Assembly (NCBI GenBank): GCA_026874595.1
Contig: CM049314.1
Location: forward strand, 23,199,729-23,263,728
Reading direction: 5' to 3'
Length of the DNA: 64,000 nt
DNA from: Sipunculus nudus
Taxonomy: Eukaryota; Annelida; Sipuncula; Golfingiida; Sipunculidae
The notes under the pieces are model-generated. The model was given only the letters and a program-made list of their open reading frames with translations. It did no database searches and was not told where the DNA came from. Positions 13,110 to 25,222 of this stretch are shown in pieces. Numbering within the stretch: the stretch's first letter is position 1; every line of letters begins with the position of its first letter. Position numbers and translations under genes: made by a program.

Positions 13110-13222
13110 TTGCAGTAAGGATCTAGCACAAGAGCTAGGAGGCTGAGTAAAGGAAACGAGTCCTGGCAAAGTTTAACCACGCAAAGTTCTAACAGCCACT
13201 CTGCACTCCGCATATTACATTT
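13110..13222 (-). CDS. USP9X-like scaffold exon 3, copy A
   Basis: 113 bases encoding AEWLLELCVVKLCQDSFPLL and LALVLDPYCK. This corresponds to USP9X [20 protein letters not shown]. Acceptor TTGTAG, donor AA|GTAAGT. Phase 0 in, phase 2 out. Confidence 0.9.
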
Positions 13223-13610
13223 CTACAATGCCAGAAAATATGTATTACTGGCATAGAAGTGTATTCACATGTGACTGTTTGCATTTTAATTGCATTTAAA
13301 TGCAAATGCAAATGCGACGAGCAATTTAGTTGGACTTTCGACAGGCAACATTTCAACACACGCAATCAGCAATAGTAAGGTGTTGGCAATTTTAGGGGAC
13401 GGTCCTCATATCGACACCCCCTTGCAAATTTGCCCCAATGTCTCCACAACAGGTTATGACTTTTGTATAATCCCACCTCCTTGCCAATTCTGAATACTTA
13501 CAAATTGCTACTTTCCTTCACGTTTAAATGCAATACCACTGGCATGGAATGGTCTTATCCATAATAAAAGGAATTTCTGGGATTTGAATAGTTGTGTCAG
13601 TACTACCTAC

Positions 13611-13723
13611 CTGAATCATAGGTGTCCAGGTGGACACAGCCTCATCTGTAAACAGTTTAGTGATTGAAACTGTCAAGCCCTCTCTCAGGAATCTTTGGCA
13701 TGCTTCACTTTGTGTATCTAAAT
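13611..13723 (-). CDS. USP9X-like scaffold exon 2, copy A
   Basis: 113 bases encoding [20 protein letters not shown] then [15 protein letters not shown]9X has [20 protein letters not shown]. Acceptor TTTACAG, donor CAG|GTAGGT. Phase 1 in, phase 0 out. Confidence 0.9.
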
Positions 13724-14147
13724 CTGTAAAGAACACACAGAGACTATATAACGACAGCAATGCGCAGTTTGAATTACATATTATTTGACAGAGTCCCTAA
13801 AGGGTTCCTAAAAATTCGCAAGCTGAAATATCGTTCCTTAGTTTAATTTTATTCCTAAACATGAAACATAGCAATTTTAGTGCCCAGTGAGTTGTGTTAT
13901 TTGGTCTTCCTACCCGGAGATTGAATTAGATTTTATTCAAGACTTCAAATAAAACGCTTTTCTCCAATTTAAATTCTTTTCTTGAAAATATATTGACATG
14001 TTCATCGGAGTATGAATTTTGAAACCGTCCTAATTAATATTTCTCAGGTTCATGGTTTTAGGTTTATTGACTATAAAGTTTTATTTGAATATACAAATTT
14101 GCATATTTTATATCAATGAAAACCTTAAATATTTTAAAAACTAATTT

Positions 14148-14204
<57 letters not shown>

Positions 14205-15495
14205 AGAAGTGCAAGAAGCTATGTACAAAAATATTTGTACACCTACAAGTATTAGGAAACTTAATATTTACGACACAGTCAGAGGTATCACAGAGCACAC
14301 CATTCTGTGCTCTCTGGAATGTGTATCAGTCAGCAGCTGTACCTCCACACTATCTTGATATGTAAATTGACGAATGGCAATTAATGGCATCCTGTGGATT
14401 GATTAACTGCTAACATAGGCCAATAACATTTTTAAAGCTGTATATGTGAGCTTTTACGTGGAGTACACATTTTGCTCATAGCAGCATACTTCTTTTAACT
14501 TATACTTATTTCAAGAAGCTTTTTATCAAACATCCTGTGTAAGCATCCACAGATTTGAAGTCGATTACCAGAACAACTGACAGGTCTGGATTGCTGTACC
14601 TAGCTAGCCAATGTGAGTGAGCAAATGCTGAATGATATCCCATGCCTTGATTTGGCTAGCTGATTATTTATTCATAATGAATATTAGGGATCCCCTATGT
14701 CCGGCTGCCATGACATAGGTTATTCAGGTTTTCCAACAGGGTAGAACACGAAAACGTATAATAAATCATTACATTTACATAATTGGTCCATATATTTGTG
14801 CTCACAACCTCATATCATGGTTATCTTTTATGCGTTTTAGTCTCAGAAGTTATGAGAAATTTCATGCAAACTGAGCACTAGAAGACCATACTGTCACAAC
14901 ATCAATCTAAAGCAGGAAATTCTTTTGCATTACGAATTGACACGAGTATATGTCCAATAAGAGCGGTTTGATATGCAAAAATAATGAAACTTTCCTGTTT
15001 TGTGAGAAAAATAAACCGAACATTGATAACCTTAAACCTTTTGATAAAATCTACCGTTTCATTGAAGAGAGAGGCTGATTCAAATAGAAACAGTAAGAAA
15101 GTTATATACTCTAGAATATAATTTGACTATCAAGCCCATTGTAAAAAACTTACAAAGGTAACAATATTGACTTATAACCCTGTTTGTGTTCTTCATATAT
15201 ATTTCTCACAAACTTTTTACAAATTAAATTCAAATAACATCCAATACTTTTAATTTTATCTTTTTCCTCATAATTAATACAGGGAGCATTGTAAATAGGT
15301 GCAACTTATAATTGTTACCATCGGAATTAATTGTTATTGCTATATATTTCTCTATTGTATGACATTAGCCTTGTTTCATGGAAGTATCAGGAGGGGAATT
15401 TATAAAGGGCTATGCCCTGTTTTCTGATCCTGATTGACATATTCAATAACAATGTTGTTTACGCAAAATAAATAAATAAATAAATATAATCTAAC
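13724..15495. other. Intron with (TA)n tract, copy A
   Basis: A TA microsatellite lies at about 14,153-14,201. The parts next to the exons match copy B, but about 14,020-15,050 does not align by eye with 33,510-35,020. No exon-like frame is shared between copies. Confidence 0.5.
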
Positions 15496-15660
15496 TTTTC
15501 TTGCACATCTCGATAGAAGCCTGCATAAGAACCTCCAGCTCCCCTTTAGGTAGCACCGGGATAAGCCAGCGAGGTCTGTTTATCATCTCATCATGCTTGG
15601 CTAGTTCCTCATGAGTGAAATCAGGGTCTTCAACACCCAGCACTTCTCCCCTACTGTCAC
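15496..15660 (-). CDS. USP9X-like scaffold exon 1 (first recognised), copy A
   Basis: 165 bases encoding [20 protein letters not shown] then [20 protein letters not shown]. Human USP9X reads FPHTDLAKLDDMINRPRW and [20 protein letters not shown], so identity is unmistakable. Acceptor AACCAG|GT. The donor A|GTTAGA is weaker than copy B's G|GTAAGA. It enters in phase 1, so at least one 5' exon with the start codon is missing. Confidence 0.9.
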
Positions 15661-15872
15661 CTGGTTAAACATTAAAAAGACATTTATATGTACCACTCAG
15701 AAGTATTCTTTATGTAAGAAATCAGGGTCTTCAACACCCAGCAATAGTCCCCCCCCCTGGTAACCTGGTAAAACATGTAAAACACATTAGTATGCGCCAT
15801 TCTGAAGTATTCCCTAAGCGGGAAATCATCATAACCCATCATCCCATAGTCACCTAGTAAAGCCCGCTGTAG
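15614..15872. repeat. ~100 bp tandem repeat overlapping exon 1, copy A
   Basis: The exon's 5' end plus its acceptor and flanking intron is repeated about 100 bases further out (15,713-15,815; shared AAATCAGGGTCTTCAACACC), with a third degenerate unit to about 15,872. Copy B shows the same pattern, so the repeat predates the segmental duplication. Confidence 0.7.
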
Positions 15873-17098
15873 GCAAATCATATTCAAATGTTTATAACTT
15901 ACACAAAACAAGTCCATATGCCTGTAGACTCCATGCCAATACCAGAAGCCGGCCCTCAACATAGATAAATGACACTGTACAGCTGTCCTGACCCAAGTGA
16001 ACTTACTATAAACACAGCCCCACATAAACAGGATTTAGAGCAACGGACACTTTTATGCTACAACTTCTGAAGTGTGCCACCCGCTCTGAGCATGTGGCAT
16101 GAAACAAATTGGCAATGACATGCCAAAAACTAAATAACACAAATTCTACATAACACACACACATACAATTCTTTGGCTGTATGTATACACCCAGAAAACA
16201 TCTGGAACTAGATTTCTATTGACCTTAAGAGGTCAACTTTTCACCTCCAGCCACCATACATCTTTTGATTAATGGGTGTTTAATTGCTGCATTAAGTGGT
16301 CGCGACATGTGGTCATATGTTTGTCGTGTGGTCAGGGTATCACTTGCAACATAATCTTAGGTTGACCAGAATAAACAAATAATGTCCATGGCGCAGAAGT
16401 CGTAAATTCGTGAGAAACATTGAACAGTTCGGACTACCCTAGACCAAGGTTCCAGATATTCATATATTCATATATTTTTAGGGGCACTTGGCTTTTCCCC
16501 AACAATTCGTTTTACCATTAGTTGTCGTGTTTATATTTCTCTTTTTTATTTATCAGAACATGAGTGCGCGTAATCTTCAGGCAGGCTGTGGTGATGTGAA
16601 ATAATTAGTAAGTAACCGTTTTTTAGTAACAAGTAGTTAGCGTCAGTTTCAGTCTCTCCGCGACAATTAAGTTACAATTTAGTTAAAGTTTTACACTTCA
16701 GTATTCACGCCGTATCACTTAACATTATAAATATGCATATCAACAAACGGAAGAAAGAGTGACAAAGAAGCAAGTAGACTAATCATTTTGATGAGAGCAC
16801 CTACACAAACGTGTGAGCTGCAAACTATGTACCACCGAAACAGTAGCCAGGTTGTTATAGGAGCAAGCGGCATTCCTCTGTGATATATTATCGCACAGAA
16901 GGACCCATAAAACTGTTTTTTTTTATGCTCAGATTTCGCATTTAAAGAAGTTAAATCAATCAAGGTGTTGTCTTGGATCCCCATCACACTGTTGGGTATA
17001 AAAGAATCGCTACCCTCAGAGAGATCGAGGCTACTGATTGCATGTATGTATGTATGTACGTATGTATGTTTAATTTGATCGTGTCTGATTTTATGTAT
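15873..17098. other. Non-coding 5' region, copy A
   Basis: No first exon of the USP9X-like gene could be recognised. A TGTA-rich microsatellite at 17,041-17,100 precedes the hAT-like insertion. The longest minus frame (16,715-17,167) runs through low-complexity sequence and into the transposon, and I do not regard it as a gene. Confidence 0.5.
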
Positions 17099-17106
17099 GT
17101 ATATAT

Positions 17107-18583
17107 TAGGGCCCTGCGCGGGTCGGGTTTTGACCCGCAGCCCGCGGTCCCCCGAAGTCCCCAGCATAGGAATCTTTGCGGGGCGGGGCGGGCTACATCT
17201 AAGAAAGTGCGGGGCGGGCCGAAATGACGTCTGTGCGGGGCGGGGCGGGCGGCGGATTGATGATCTGGCAGTTCAGTAAAACATGAATATAAAATTATAC
17301 TTAAAAAAATATCATTTGAGGAAATTGGTATTTTTGTATAAAATGTTTTTAGGTGTCGTTAAAGAAATAATAATTTATTCCTGTTAACCCTTTACACTGA
17401 CTGACAGTTGTAACAATACTATCCAAATGTGTATTTTCTAGGAATAATATCACTTTGTTATACAAAATAAATGATGCATCCTTAATCTGAAATCTAGACC
17501 TTACACAACTGTCCTTGCAATGGGAGCTAGACATAACTTTGTATAAAGTTACCTGGCCTGATGTTGTATATGGACTGTAACCCTGTACTTGTGTCAGTTC
17601 TCACATACTGGGAGTAAAGCAAGGGCTTGATTACCTTTGATCTTGCAAAAGACAGGGTGTGGCTACAGCTGGCTCTGTAGGTGACTCAGTTGACCTGGAA
17701 CTGCACAAAGCCTAAGGTGGACTCCTTATCTAATTGTAACTCCATGTGCTTGTAAATGACATTGACCACTGGCTGGTAAAATCTTTGTTTGGTCACAGCA
17801 TAATGTGTTGATGATTGCTATAAGAAACAAGGCTTTGGCCATGTCAAGATCTCAAATAACATCCTGAACCTAAAGCCACATGGGTCAGATTACCCCTTTA
17901 CTGCCTTGACCTGATTAGCCTCAGTTTCAGCTAATTAGCAGATTGTGACTTAAAAAATTTAACCAGCAACACATCTCGTTAGTTTGATGGATAGTGATTA
18001 GCCAATACTATTCCAAAGGGTTATTTTGGGTACAAATATTTTGAATAAGTCTATTTTTTTTCTTTACTTTTTTTATATATTAAAGTAGAAACAGACGAAA
18101 TAAACCAAAGGTTTAAAACATATTTAAGGTGTGTTAAATTATTATGTATGAATTAAATCCATCTAACCAATCAAACCTGCCTTTAAAAATAGTTCATGAA
18201 TTATGGTTTGAATTATTGCAGAAAGTATTCAAATAAATTTGTCATTCCAATCAACAAACATTTCATATATATATATTTATAATAAGCGTGTCTTATATAT
18301 GTGCTGTAAAATATCTTGATCTGTAAACCTTTGGGCCGAAAACTATTTTTAATTATTTTGCGGGCTGGACTGCGGGCCGGGTAACTTAAAAAATGCGGGG
18401 CGGGGCGGGGCGGGTGGGGGCCGAAAGAAAATTTTGCGGGGCGGGTGCGGGCTGAAAGAATCTTAGTAACTGCGGAGCGGGGCGGGCTGAATTTATTTCT
18501 TTGATTGCAGGGCGGGCTGCAAGCTGACAGGGCATGATGCGGGGCGGTAGCGGGTTCAGTTTTTCAGCCCGCGCAGGGCCCTA
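17107..18583. mobile_element. hAT-like non-autonomous DNA transposon
   Basis: Terminal inverted repeats TAGGGCCCTGCGCGGG (left) and its reverse complement (right) bound 1,477 bases. A perfect 8 base duplication, GTATATAT, flanks both sides (17,099-17,106 and 18,584-18,591), the hallmark of hAT transposition. Subterminal regions carry repeated GCGGGGCGGGGCGGGC motifs, plausibly transposase-binding sites. No transposase frame remains. Copy B has the uninterrupted site at about 36,540-36,560, so the element landed in copy A after duplication. Confidence 0.9.
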
Positions 18584-18591
18584 GTATATAT

Positions 18592-20620
18592 GAATGTCCT
18601 GATCCGTCACCCGGGTTCAGGACTTCAAAGGTTGAAAGAAGAGGTATTTGTAGTCCATTCCTCTCTCTCAATTTGTCAGTAGATCAAGGGACCGCAGTCA
18701 CCATCTTTCTTCTAAAGCTAATCTGCACTCATCTGTAGATCTATCCTACACTGTGACACGTGTTCCTTCACTACAGCTACAGCTTTTCATTTCATATAAA
18801 TAAAACCTTGCAACATTGATAACCCTGCAACATTGAACCAAAGAGGTTGGCTTAAATTACTTAAACCACCTTAACAAAATATTTTCTTTAACCAACCTGC
18901 GCTATTTTTAGTTATTATTTAATTACATGTAAATATATTTTTATTCATCACGGATGTTCCATCCGAGAGGGACGCACCAGCTGTATACCAAAATTATTTA
19001 AGTAAAAAAAAAATAGCCGCTGAACTGTCAATAATAATATTTAAGAAAAAGTGAAAGTGTCAATATTTTTCAACTTTCATTTAAATTTTCAGTTTCACCA
19101 TATTAGCTTTGGACATTGGATGTGTATTATATTCGAGTGTTCAAAACTAACACTAAACAAGGACATATGCCTGCTCATTAGCAAAAAATTAACACATCAT
19201 AACAGTAGTAGCAATTATAAGTCGCCAGGGAGGAATGGGGGCTTAGTCTTTTTTTATATTGATATTTTGATACATAGGCCCTTTTGGGAGGTGGATTATT
19301 TCAACAAGGATACAAAGCCATCTTCCTCTATCCGCCTTTTCGCTGGATCTCGAAAAGGACATATTTAAAAAAAATCTGACCTGTTTCAACAAGTCACATG
19401 TGACAAATCCAAATATTTATTTTTATACTTCTGTTAATAAATAGGAATGTCTATCTATTTCAATATTTATATTTTACTTTGGCCTAATTTTCATTTTTGT
19501 CACCTACTTACCCTATTATAGCCAGGGGAGGCGTCTTGTGATTGCTCGGCGTTAGCGAACGGTAGGTAAATTAATCGAAACTACATTTTTTAAAGGTTTT
19601 GTGTATACGACTTAGTAGGTATGCATTATTTGACAACTGTAGCACATTCACACTGTCATCACGACTGGCTAAATAATCAACCATACAAATAAAATTGGAA
19701 TTTCTTTGATTATTGTTTCCTCCTTCCCTGTTCTCATATCTCAGTGGGTATTTATACTGGACTGAAAGGCCTTCAATAAACATGTATAAAAGAGGGAGAA
19801 ATGCCGATGGTGATCGGCCGATTTTACTGGTATGGTTCGCTAAAATTGATTTAAAGTTAACAAACACGCTACCATGCCTTAGAGGCTGGCGTGCATGATA
19901 CATATATTTAATTGATTCCGTTTAGTTTCTTTTGTGTATACAGACCTAAGTAGGCATGTATTCATTTACATCCCGTCGGTTTCTGCTAAGTCTGTTTGTT
20001 TGTAATGAAATAGTAAATCGGTTCAGTACAATAAATGATAGTATACGTACGTATCTCCACCGAAGACATAACTGAAGTTTGGTGCCCGATCCACCTATAT
20101 GTGTAATTCCAAGCTTTTGACACCACGGCAAGCAACCAAAGACAAGGTGACACAAATACATGAATCATGAAATCAAAGATGTAGAGCAGCAGAGCGAATC
20201 AGAGCGTGAATCTGGGTCGATAAAACATCAAAATTGGCACTACTGAGCACAATGGTTTGCTTGTTACACGTTCACTTGAGTTTGATCGGTGCTTATATAA
20301 ATATTTCACAGAACGATTCATGGAATTTAATGAAAGCGTTCTGTTTTCCTGAGTTATTGCTGCTCATGTTTTTAGGCCTCATACGAGCATTATACAAAGA
20401 CATAATTACAACTAAAAAGTACCGCGCAGAAGCGCATAAGACACATAAATGATTTAAATGTTGTGGAAATATCCTACCCTTCTTCAGAATGTACCCTATT
20501 TTTTCGCTCAATTCATTTGAGTCGGTAAGTGCAGTTTGTGATACTATGAGATATTATAAATGAGGACTTAGATATGCATTCAAGGAGTAAGAGAGTCCGT
20601 TGGACGGTCTTTATTCCATA
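18592..20620. other. Non-coding end of copy A
   Basis: The stretch aligns with 36,555-39,190. The longest minus frame (19,571-19,903, 110 codons) is not preserved in copy B, so it is not supported as coding. Confidence 0.55.
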
Positions 20621-22552
20621 CATTGTCCATATACATGATACACGATACATATATTATAAATGACATCCATGTTTGTAGAACCAGAAAACATTTTGTTGCT
20701 CTAGTAATACTTCCTTGGCCCTCTGGCATTCAAGAACGTGATATATATATATATGTATGTGTGTGTGTTTGTGTACCTGTGTGTATGTGTATGTGTAATG
20801 CCATGATTCACTGCATTCAACACATTTATTTTTTTCTGAGCACTTGAGTCATATTTTCATTTTTGGGTATAGATAAGGCAATAACAAGTGTTACAAAAAA
20901 TAAAATCTTGAGGGCATACAAATATTTTACAAAGGACAATTCAATACAATACAGGCTACATATGAGGCATGTATTGGAGAGCAGCTCCTTGGTCTTCCGG
21001 AGTCTCCCTCATTTAGTCATTTAATTTTTAGGGAGAACTGTAGAAAAAAGTTTATTCATTCTTTCCCTGGTATTTTACTGAACGATTTGCTTAACAATTT
21101 AAATTAAATTTATCTTAACTTATTACTATCGCCATTTAGCCCTCTGACATAAGAGAGTTGACGATCAGCGAACTTCCGGTCAGAGCTAGGCTTACCAGCC
21201 CATTATAAGTGTCTTTCGAGTCGTGTACTCACGGTTAGACTTCTTAGGAATTTTCTCGAATTGTTCTCTAAACACTTATAGGAAACTGTAAATTATATTT
21301 TTTTTGTTTCTATATTAAATCAAATTGTTAACCTGAGGAAGTGCTAGGTCGTCTCAGCCTGCCATGCCTATACTAAACAAAAGAAATCCATTGTATTTGT
21401 ATCATTATTGAAGAAGGCAAATTAGCCTAAAAGATGAAATACCTATTACAGATACACATTTCACGTTAAACCAAACTTAAATCAAAGTCTTCTATGGAAA
21501 GCTGGTACTTCAATTTAATCAAAAGGATAAAGAGGGAGATTATGTCAGATGCAAATAGGAATTCTAGTTTGAGAACACAAAACTGACAACTGATGTGTCA
21601 TTCTGCAATATATCATTATTTTATATTCAGAAATTAGGAAATGTACATATTTAAGTTTCGGAATCATCGGGGTAACGGCTTGAACGTTTCTATAGATGAA
21701 ATAAAGCTAAAGAAGAACTTATTATAGAATACTAACCTGTTTAATCTAACCTGCTATAAAGTGTAGAAACTTTAAGAAAGCATATCCGACATGTGGAAAA
21801 CATATAAGGAGAAAATGATTCATTTCATATAGCAATTTCTGACGGTTCTGCATGGTATAATACATGAGTCTAATAGAAAACATGGTATGTTAATATACCG
21901 CTGGGTCCAGTGCGTACGAAATCTCTCAACACGCATTCAGGAATCTTAGTTTTATGGAGACTTAACAAATTTCTTTCACCAGCTGACCTTACTTATTACG
22001 TTTTAGTTTACTTCCTATTTCCATGGATAATTTGCACTGGATATTATTTATCTACTTAAATAACGTAAAGTTACTCAAAAAGCCTTTAACTAGTTGAACT
22101 TAATTTTTAAACAATTATCACACTGCATTATTTTATGTTAGTTAAACATGAAATTTAAACAGCGTATAGAGGTATGTATGCTGACTTCGCTGATGGAGGT
22201 TAAGGACCTGAACCCAATCAGACCTTCATGTTATTCAATGCTCATTTCCTAGAGAGACGGTCATGTCTTTGCCATGTAGAGAGAGATACTGGCAGATCAG
22301 CATGAGTTCGTCTTTGATTGACATGGTTCATAGTCCTGCACAGTATGCCCCCGACTGAAGTGACAGAAGAGTGGGGGAAGTCATATGTTGGTTAGTTCCT
22401 GCAACTTCCACATGTAATAGGTCCGTTTTGTTCATGTCGTTCCGTTTAATCTATTAAAAATTTAGCACATGAATCAGTGGTTAGTTCCTGAAATCCCTCC
22501 TCTTGTTTCTGCTGATCAAGGGGCGTTCCCTTTAGATAATTCATACTTTTAA
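20620..22552. other. 3' flank of copy B gene
   Basis: Homologous to 2,100-3,980. It contains a short TA/TG microsatellite at about 20,741-20,800. An ATTAAA on the minus strand at 22,445-22,450 lies about 100 bases after the stop codon and is a candidate polyadenylation signal. No separate gene was seen. Confidence 0.5.
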
Positions 22553-22722
22553 TTAAATAATACTTATTAATGTTTCCTCAAGATGCTTGAAACCAAATTC
22601 TCTCGCTATAATCAGATTAAGAACGGAAGGCGGCTTTGACAACAGGTGCTCTTCACAAAGCTTCAACACGCGTTGCACTTGGTATTCTCTGGCAAGGGGG
22701 AGGAGAATCGTTACGCCGTCAT
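22553..22722 (-). CDS. Last exon (BACK-like helix 2), copy B
   Basis: 170 bases, acceptor TTTGCAG|AT. It encodes [20 protein letters not shown] and [20 protein letters not shown], then stops early. A ~23 base insertion relative to copy A changes the end to [10 protein letters not shown]-stop. The old C-terminal frame (ending TDSCA) continues downstream unused, so the C-terminus is shortened by about 25 residues rather than abolished. Confidence 0.8.
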
Positions 22723-24043
22723 CTGCAAATTTAAATATATATCATAAGCATCATAAACATGAATTTTAATAAGGGCCAGTTATGCTTCCTAAATTGGGTC
22801 ACCTTCACATATTTTAAGGCCATATTTATTCATGTACAATTCTCAGATTTTTAGTTTTAAAAGAGAAATTGCACAACAAATGATTATATAGAATACCAGA
22901 AACTGGGCTATTTTACTTAAACGCAGCCTAAAATAAAAAAAAAGTTATGTGTTACAGGAAAAGCCGGGATGTTATATATGTCAATTGGATTGATTGACTT
23001 CATGTTTTGTTCATATAAACTCATAAAACTGTTTTGCAGGATTACTCCATTTAGCCTGCTACTGTCATTTCACTCTTCTGCACACAAAATATGTACACAA
23101 ACGGAAAATAAGAACCTGCATGTTTGGCCCGAAAAATATTAAAAGTATTAAAATAAAATATATATCTGGAAACTAAACTTCAAAAGTGTGCCGTATTACC
23201 CTAATAGAAGTACTAGTAGGGTTGGAAGTGTGTTTGGGTAGGAATCTGGGCTGCATCTTTAATTAAGTCGTAACATGCCACAACTTGAAGTTTCCTCTGT
23301 TTTTATTATATTTATTAATTGTCCATTGTGTAGCCATGTTTTCTGTTACCTGTAAGGAAGTTGGGCACATCGTGTGGCAACGTGTGACAGATCGAGAACA
23401 GAAGCAGCACGTCGTTGTACTTCTTTCCCGGCAGTGTAATACACTCCGACATTTTCTCCTTGAAATCACCGAAGAGCATGGCGTCGTATACCGGTGAAGA
23501 GAAACTTAACACTCCTTTGCTAGCATATATTCTCTTCTGTTCTACCACGAACATGACGTCACTTCCGTGCCAAGAATGTGACAAATCAACACCTGTGGAT
23601 ATTTTGATCCTACAAAAACATAAAAGTGTCGGGTCAGTGTATATTGCAATAGTCAGGCTATATTTAATCAGATGGATATGCTCGTTGATCTTTAAGAAAC
23701 AGAAACATTGATATTTCAATGTAATTGATCATGCTTGTTTACTTTTGATTGATAATATTAGCAGATATTTCAAATATCTGTGTATCTGTGTGATCTAAAA
23801 AAATAAAATGTGTAACCTGATATATGCTTCCACTTACGCACTTAATTGCTCCAACCGGTTACGATAAACAGGCATCCAAGACCACTGATTACACCGCTTC
23901 TTCACGCAGCTCATTCGATATTCCCTGGCCAGGGGAAGGAGAATCTTGAAAATGTCAGCTGTAAATATAAACACAATCAAATATTTCTTCAGTGCAAAAA
24001 GATCTTGTTTACCTGCCTGATTAGTTATGTCTCGGTCTAGAAA

Positions 24044-24103
<60 letters not shown>

Positions 24104-24190
24104 CTTACACTTGAAAATATACACTTTTCGTATGAATAACAGTATTAAGGCTATATACGGCTGCCTAATTAGTTATGTCTCGGTCTAGAA

Positions 24191-24262
<72 letters not shown>

Positions 24263-25120
24263 CTTACACTTGAAAATATACACTTGAATAACAGTATTAA
24301 GGCTATATACGGCGGCATGACCTGCATCCATGTTAGCATCTCGTTAACCTCAATGAAAATTAAATAATCTGGCGGTTATACTCCCGAGTTGTATTATGTA
24401 CACATACTTTAAAGACTGTTTTAATTAATGTTTAGGCCTTGGATTTTTTAAATTTAAAAAATATCTAAAAATAAAATATAGTCATGGTTTGAAAGAGGAA
24501 TGTTTCAGGTTTGAAAAGATCGGAACATTTAAGTACATCCGTTTACCTGATTTAATAAATTTTCTGTTATTAGTCATTTTCTATATTTATATATTAAAGT
24601 TTTTATAACCTATGAGGAAGCTGGACACATCATGTGACAAAGTATGACATATCGTGAACAGAAGCAATATGTCGTTGTACTTCTTTTCCGGCAGAGGGAT
24701 ACTCTCAGATTTCTCTTTGAAACATCGGAAGATAATGGCCCTGAATACCGGCGAAGACAAACTTAAAACCCCTTTGTTAGCATGTATTTTCTTGTGTTCC
24801 ACCAAGAAAACGACGTCACTTGCAGGCCAAGGGTGTGATAGATCTACGGTTTCACGTTCGGAAATTATTATCCTGTAAAAAAGTGAATATATGAGACCAT
24901 TGTTAGATTATATGTGAACTATCGTTCATGCTAGATGGACCTCAAATATGTTTTTGTTATTTAGTTTTGTTTTGTTATTCATGACTGATATTTCATGCAT
25001 TGTGAAGTTTAAATATACGACTAACCCCTGTCTCAAATAAAACTATAACAGGATATTTGCGTCCACTCAGGCCAGCAACTGTCTGTCTGCTTGCATTTTT
25101 GTTTGTATGTTTCTTTCCAG

Positions 25121-25174
<54 letters not shown>

Positions 25175-25185
25175 CATACACACAA

Positions 25186-25222
<37 letters not shown>

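Larger units (their letters stand above)
3983..15660 (-). pseudogene. Copy A of USP9X-like/double-BTB gene, 3' part damaged
   Basis: Ten exon-equivalents lie in the same order and orientation as in copy B. The six USP9X-like exons (15,496-15,660; 13,611-13,723; 13,110-13,222; 12,759-12,864; 11,873-11,988; 9,316-9,567) are open, joined in compatible phases and free of indels relative to copy B. The BTB part is damaged. BTB exon 1 (5,362-5,619) has a net 5 base loss that shifts the frame, and the last exon (3,983 to about 4,173) lacks its 5' half and splice acceptor. BTB exon 2 (4,519-4,775) and the exon before it are open. Either the locus is a decaying pseudogene, or the scaffold part alone is still expressed. 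No initiator exon was found upstream of 15,660. The family assignment is firm; current function is unknown. Confidence 0.7.
2100..20620. repeat. Tandem segmental duplication, copy A
   Basis: This block is repeated head to tail as copy B. Landmarks in matching order are 2,140/20,670, 3,850/22,330, 4,519/23,350, 5,362/24,610, 7,340/26,590, 9,316/26,889, 11,873/31,221, 12,759/31,877, 13,110/32,260, 13,611/33,080, 15,496/35,466, 18,600/36,560, 19,070/36,955 and 20,560/39,130. The six USP9X-like exons keep identical lengths in both copies, while introns differ by many indels and kilobase insertions. Boundaries are approximate because the ends fade into unmatched sequence. Confidence 0.85.

Noticed and set aside
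16715-17167. 150-codon minus frame
   Set aside because: It crosses the TGTA microsatellite and the end of the hAT-like insertion and has no counterpart in copy B.
19571-19903. 110-codon minus frame
   Set aside because: The matching region in copy B (about 37,980-38,260) does not keep the frame, and no family resemblance or splice sites were seen.
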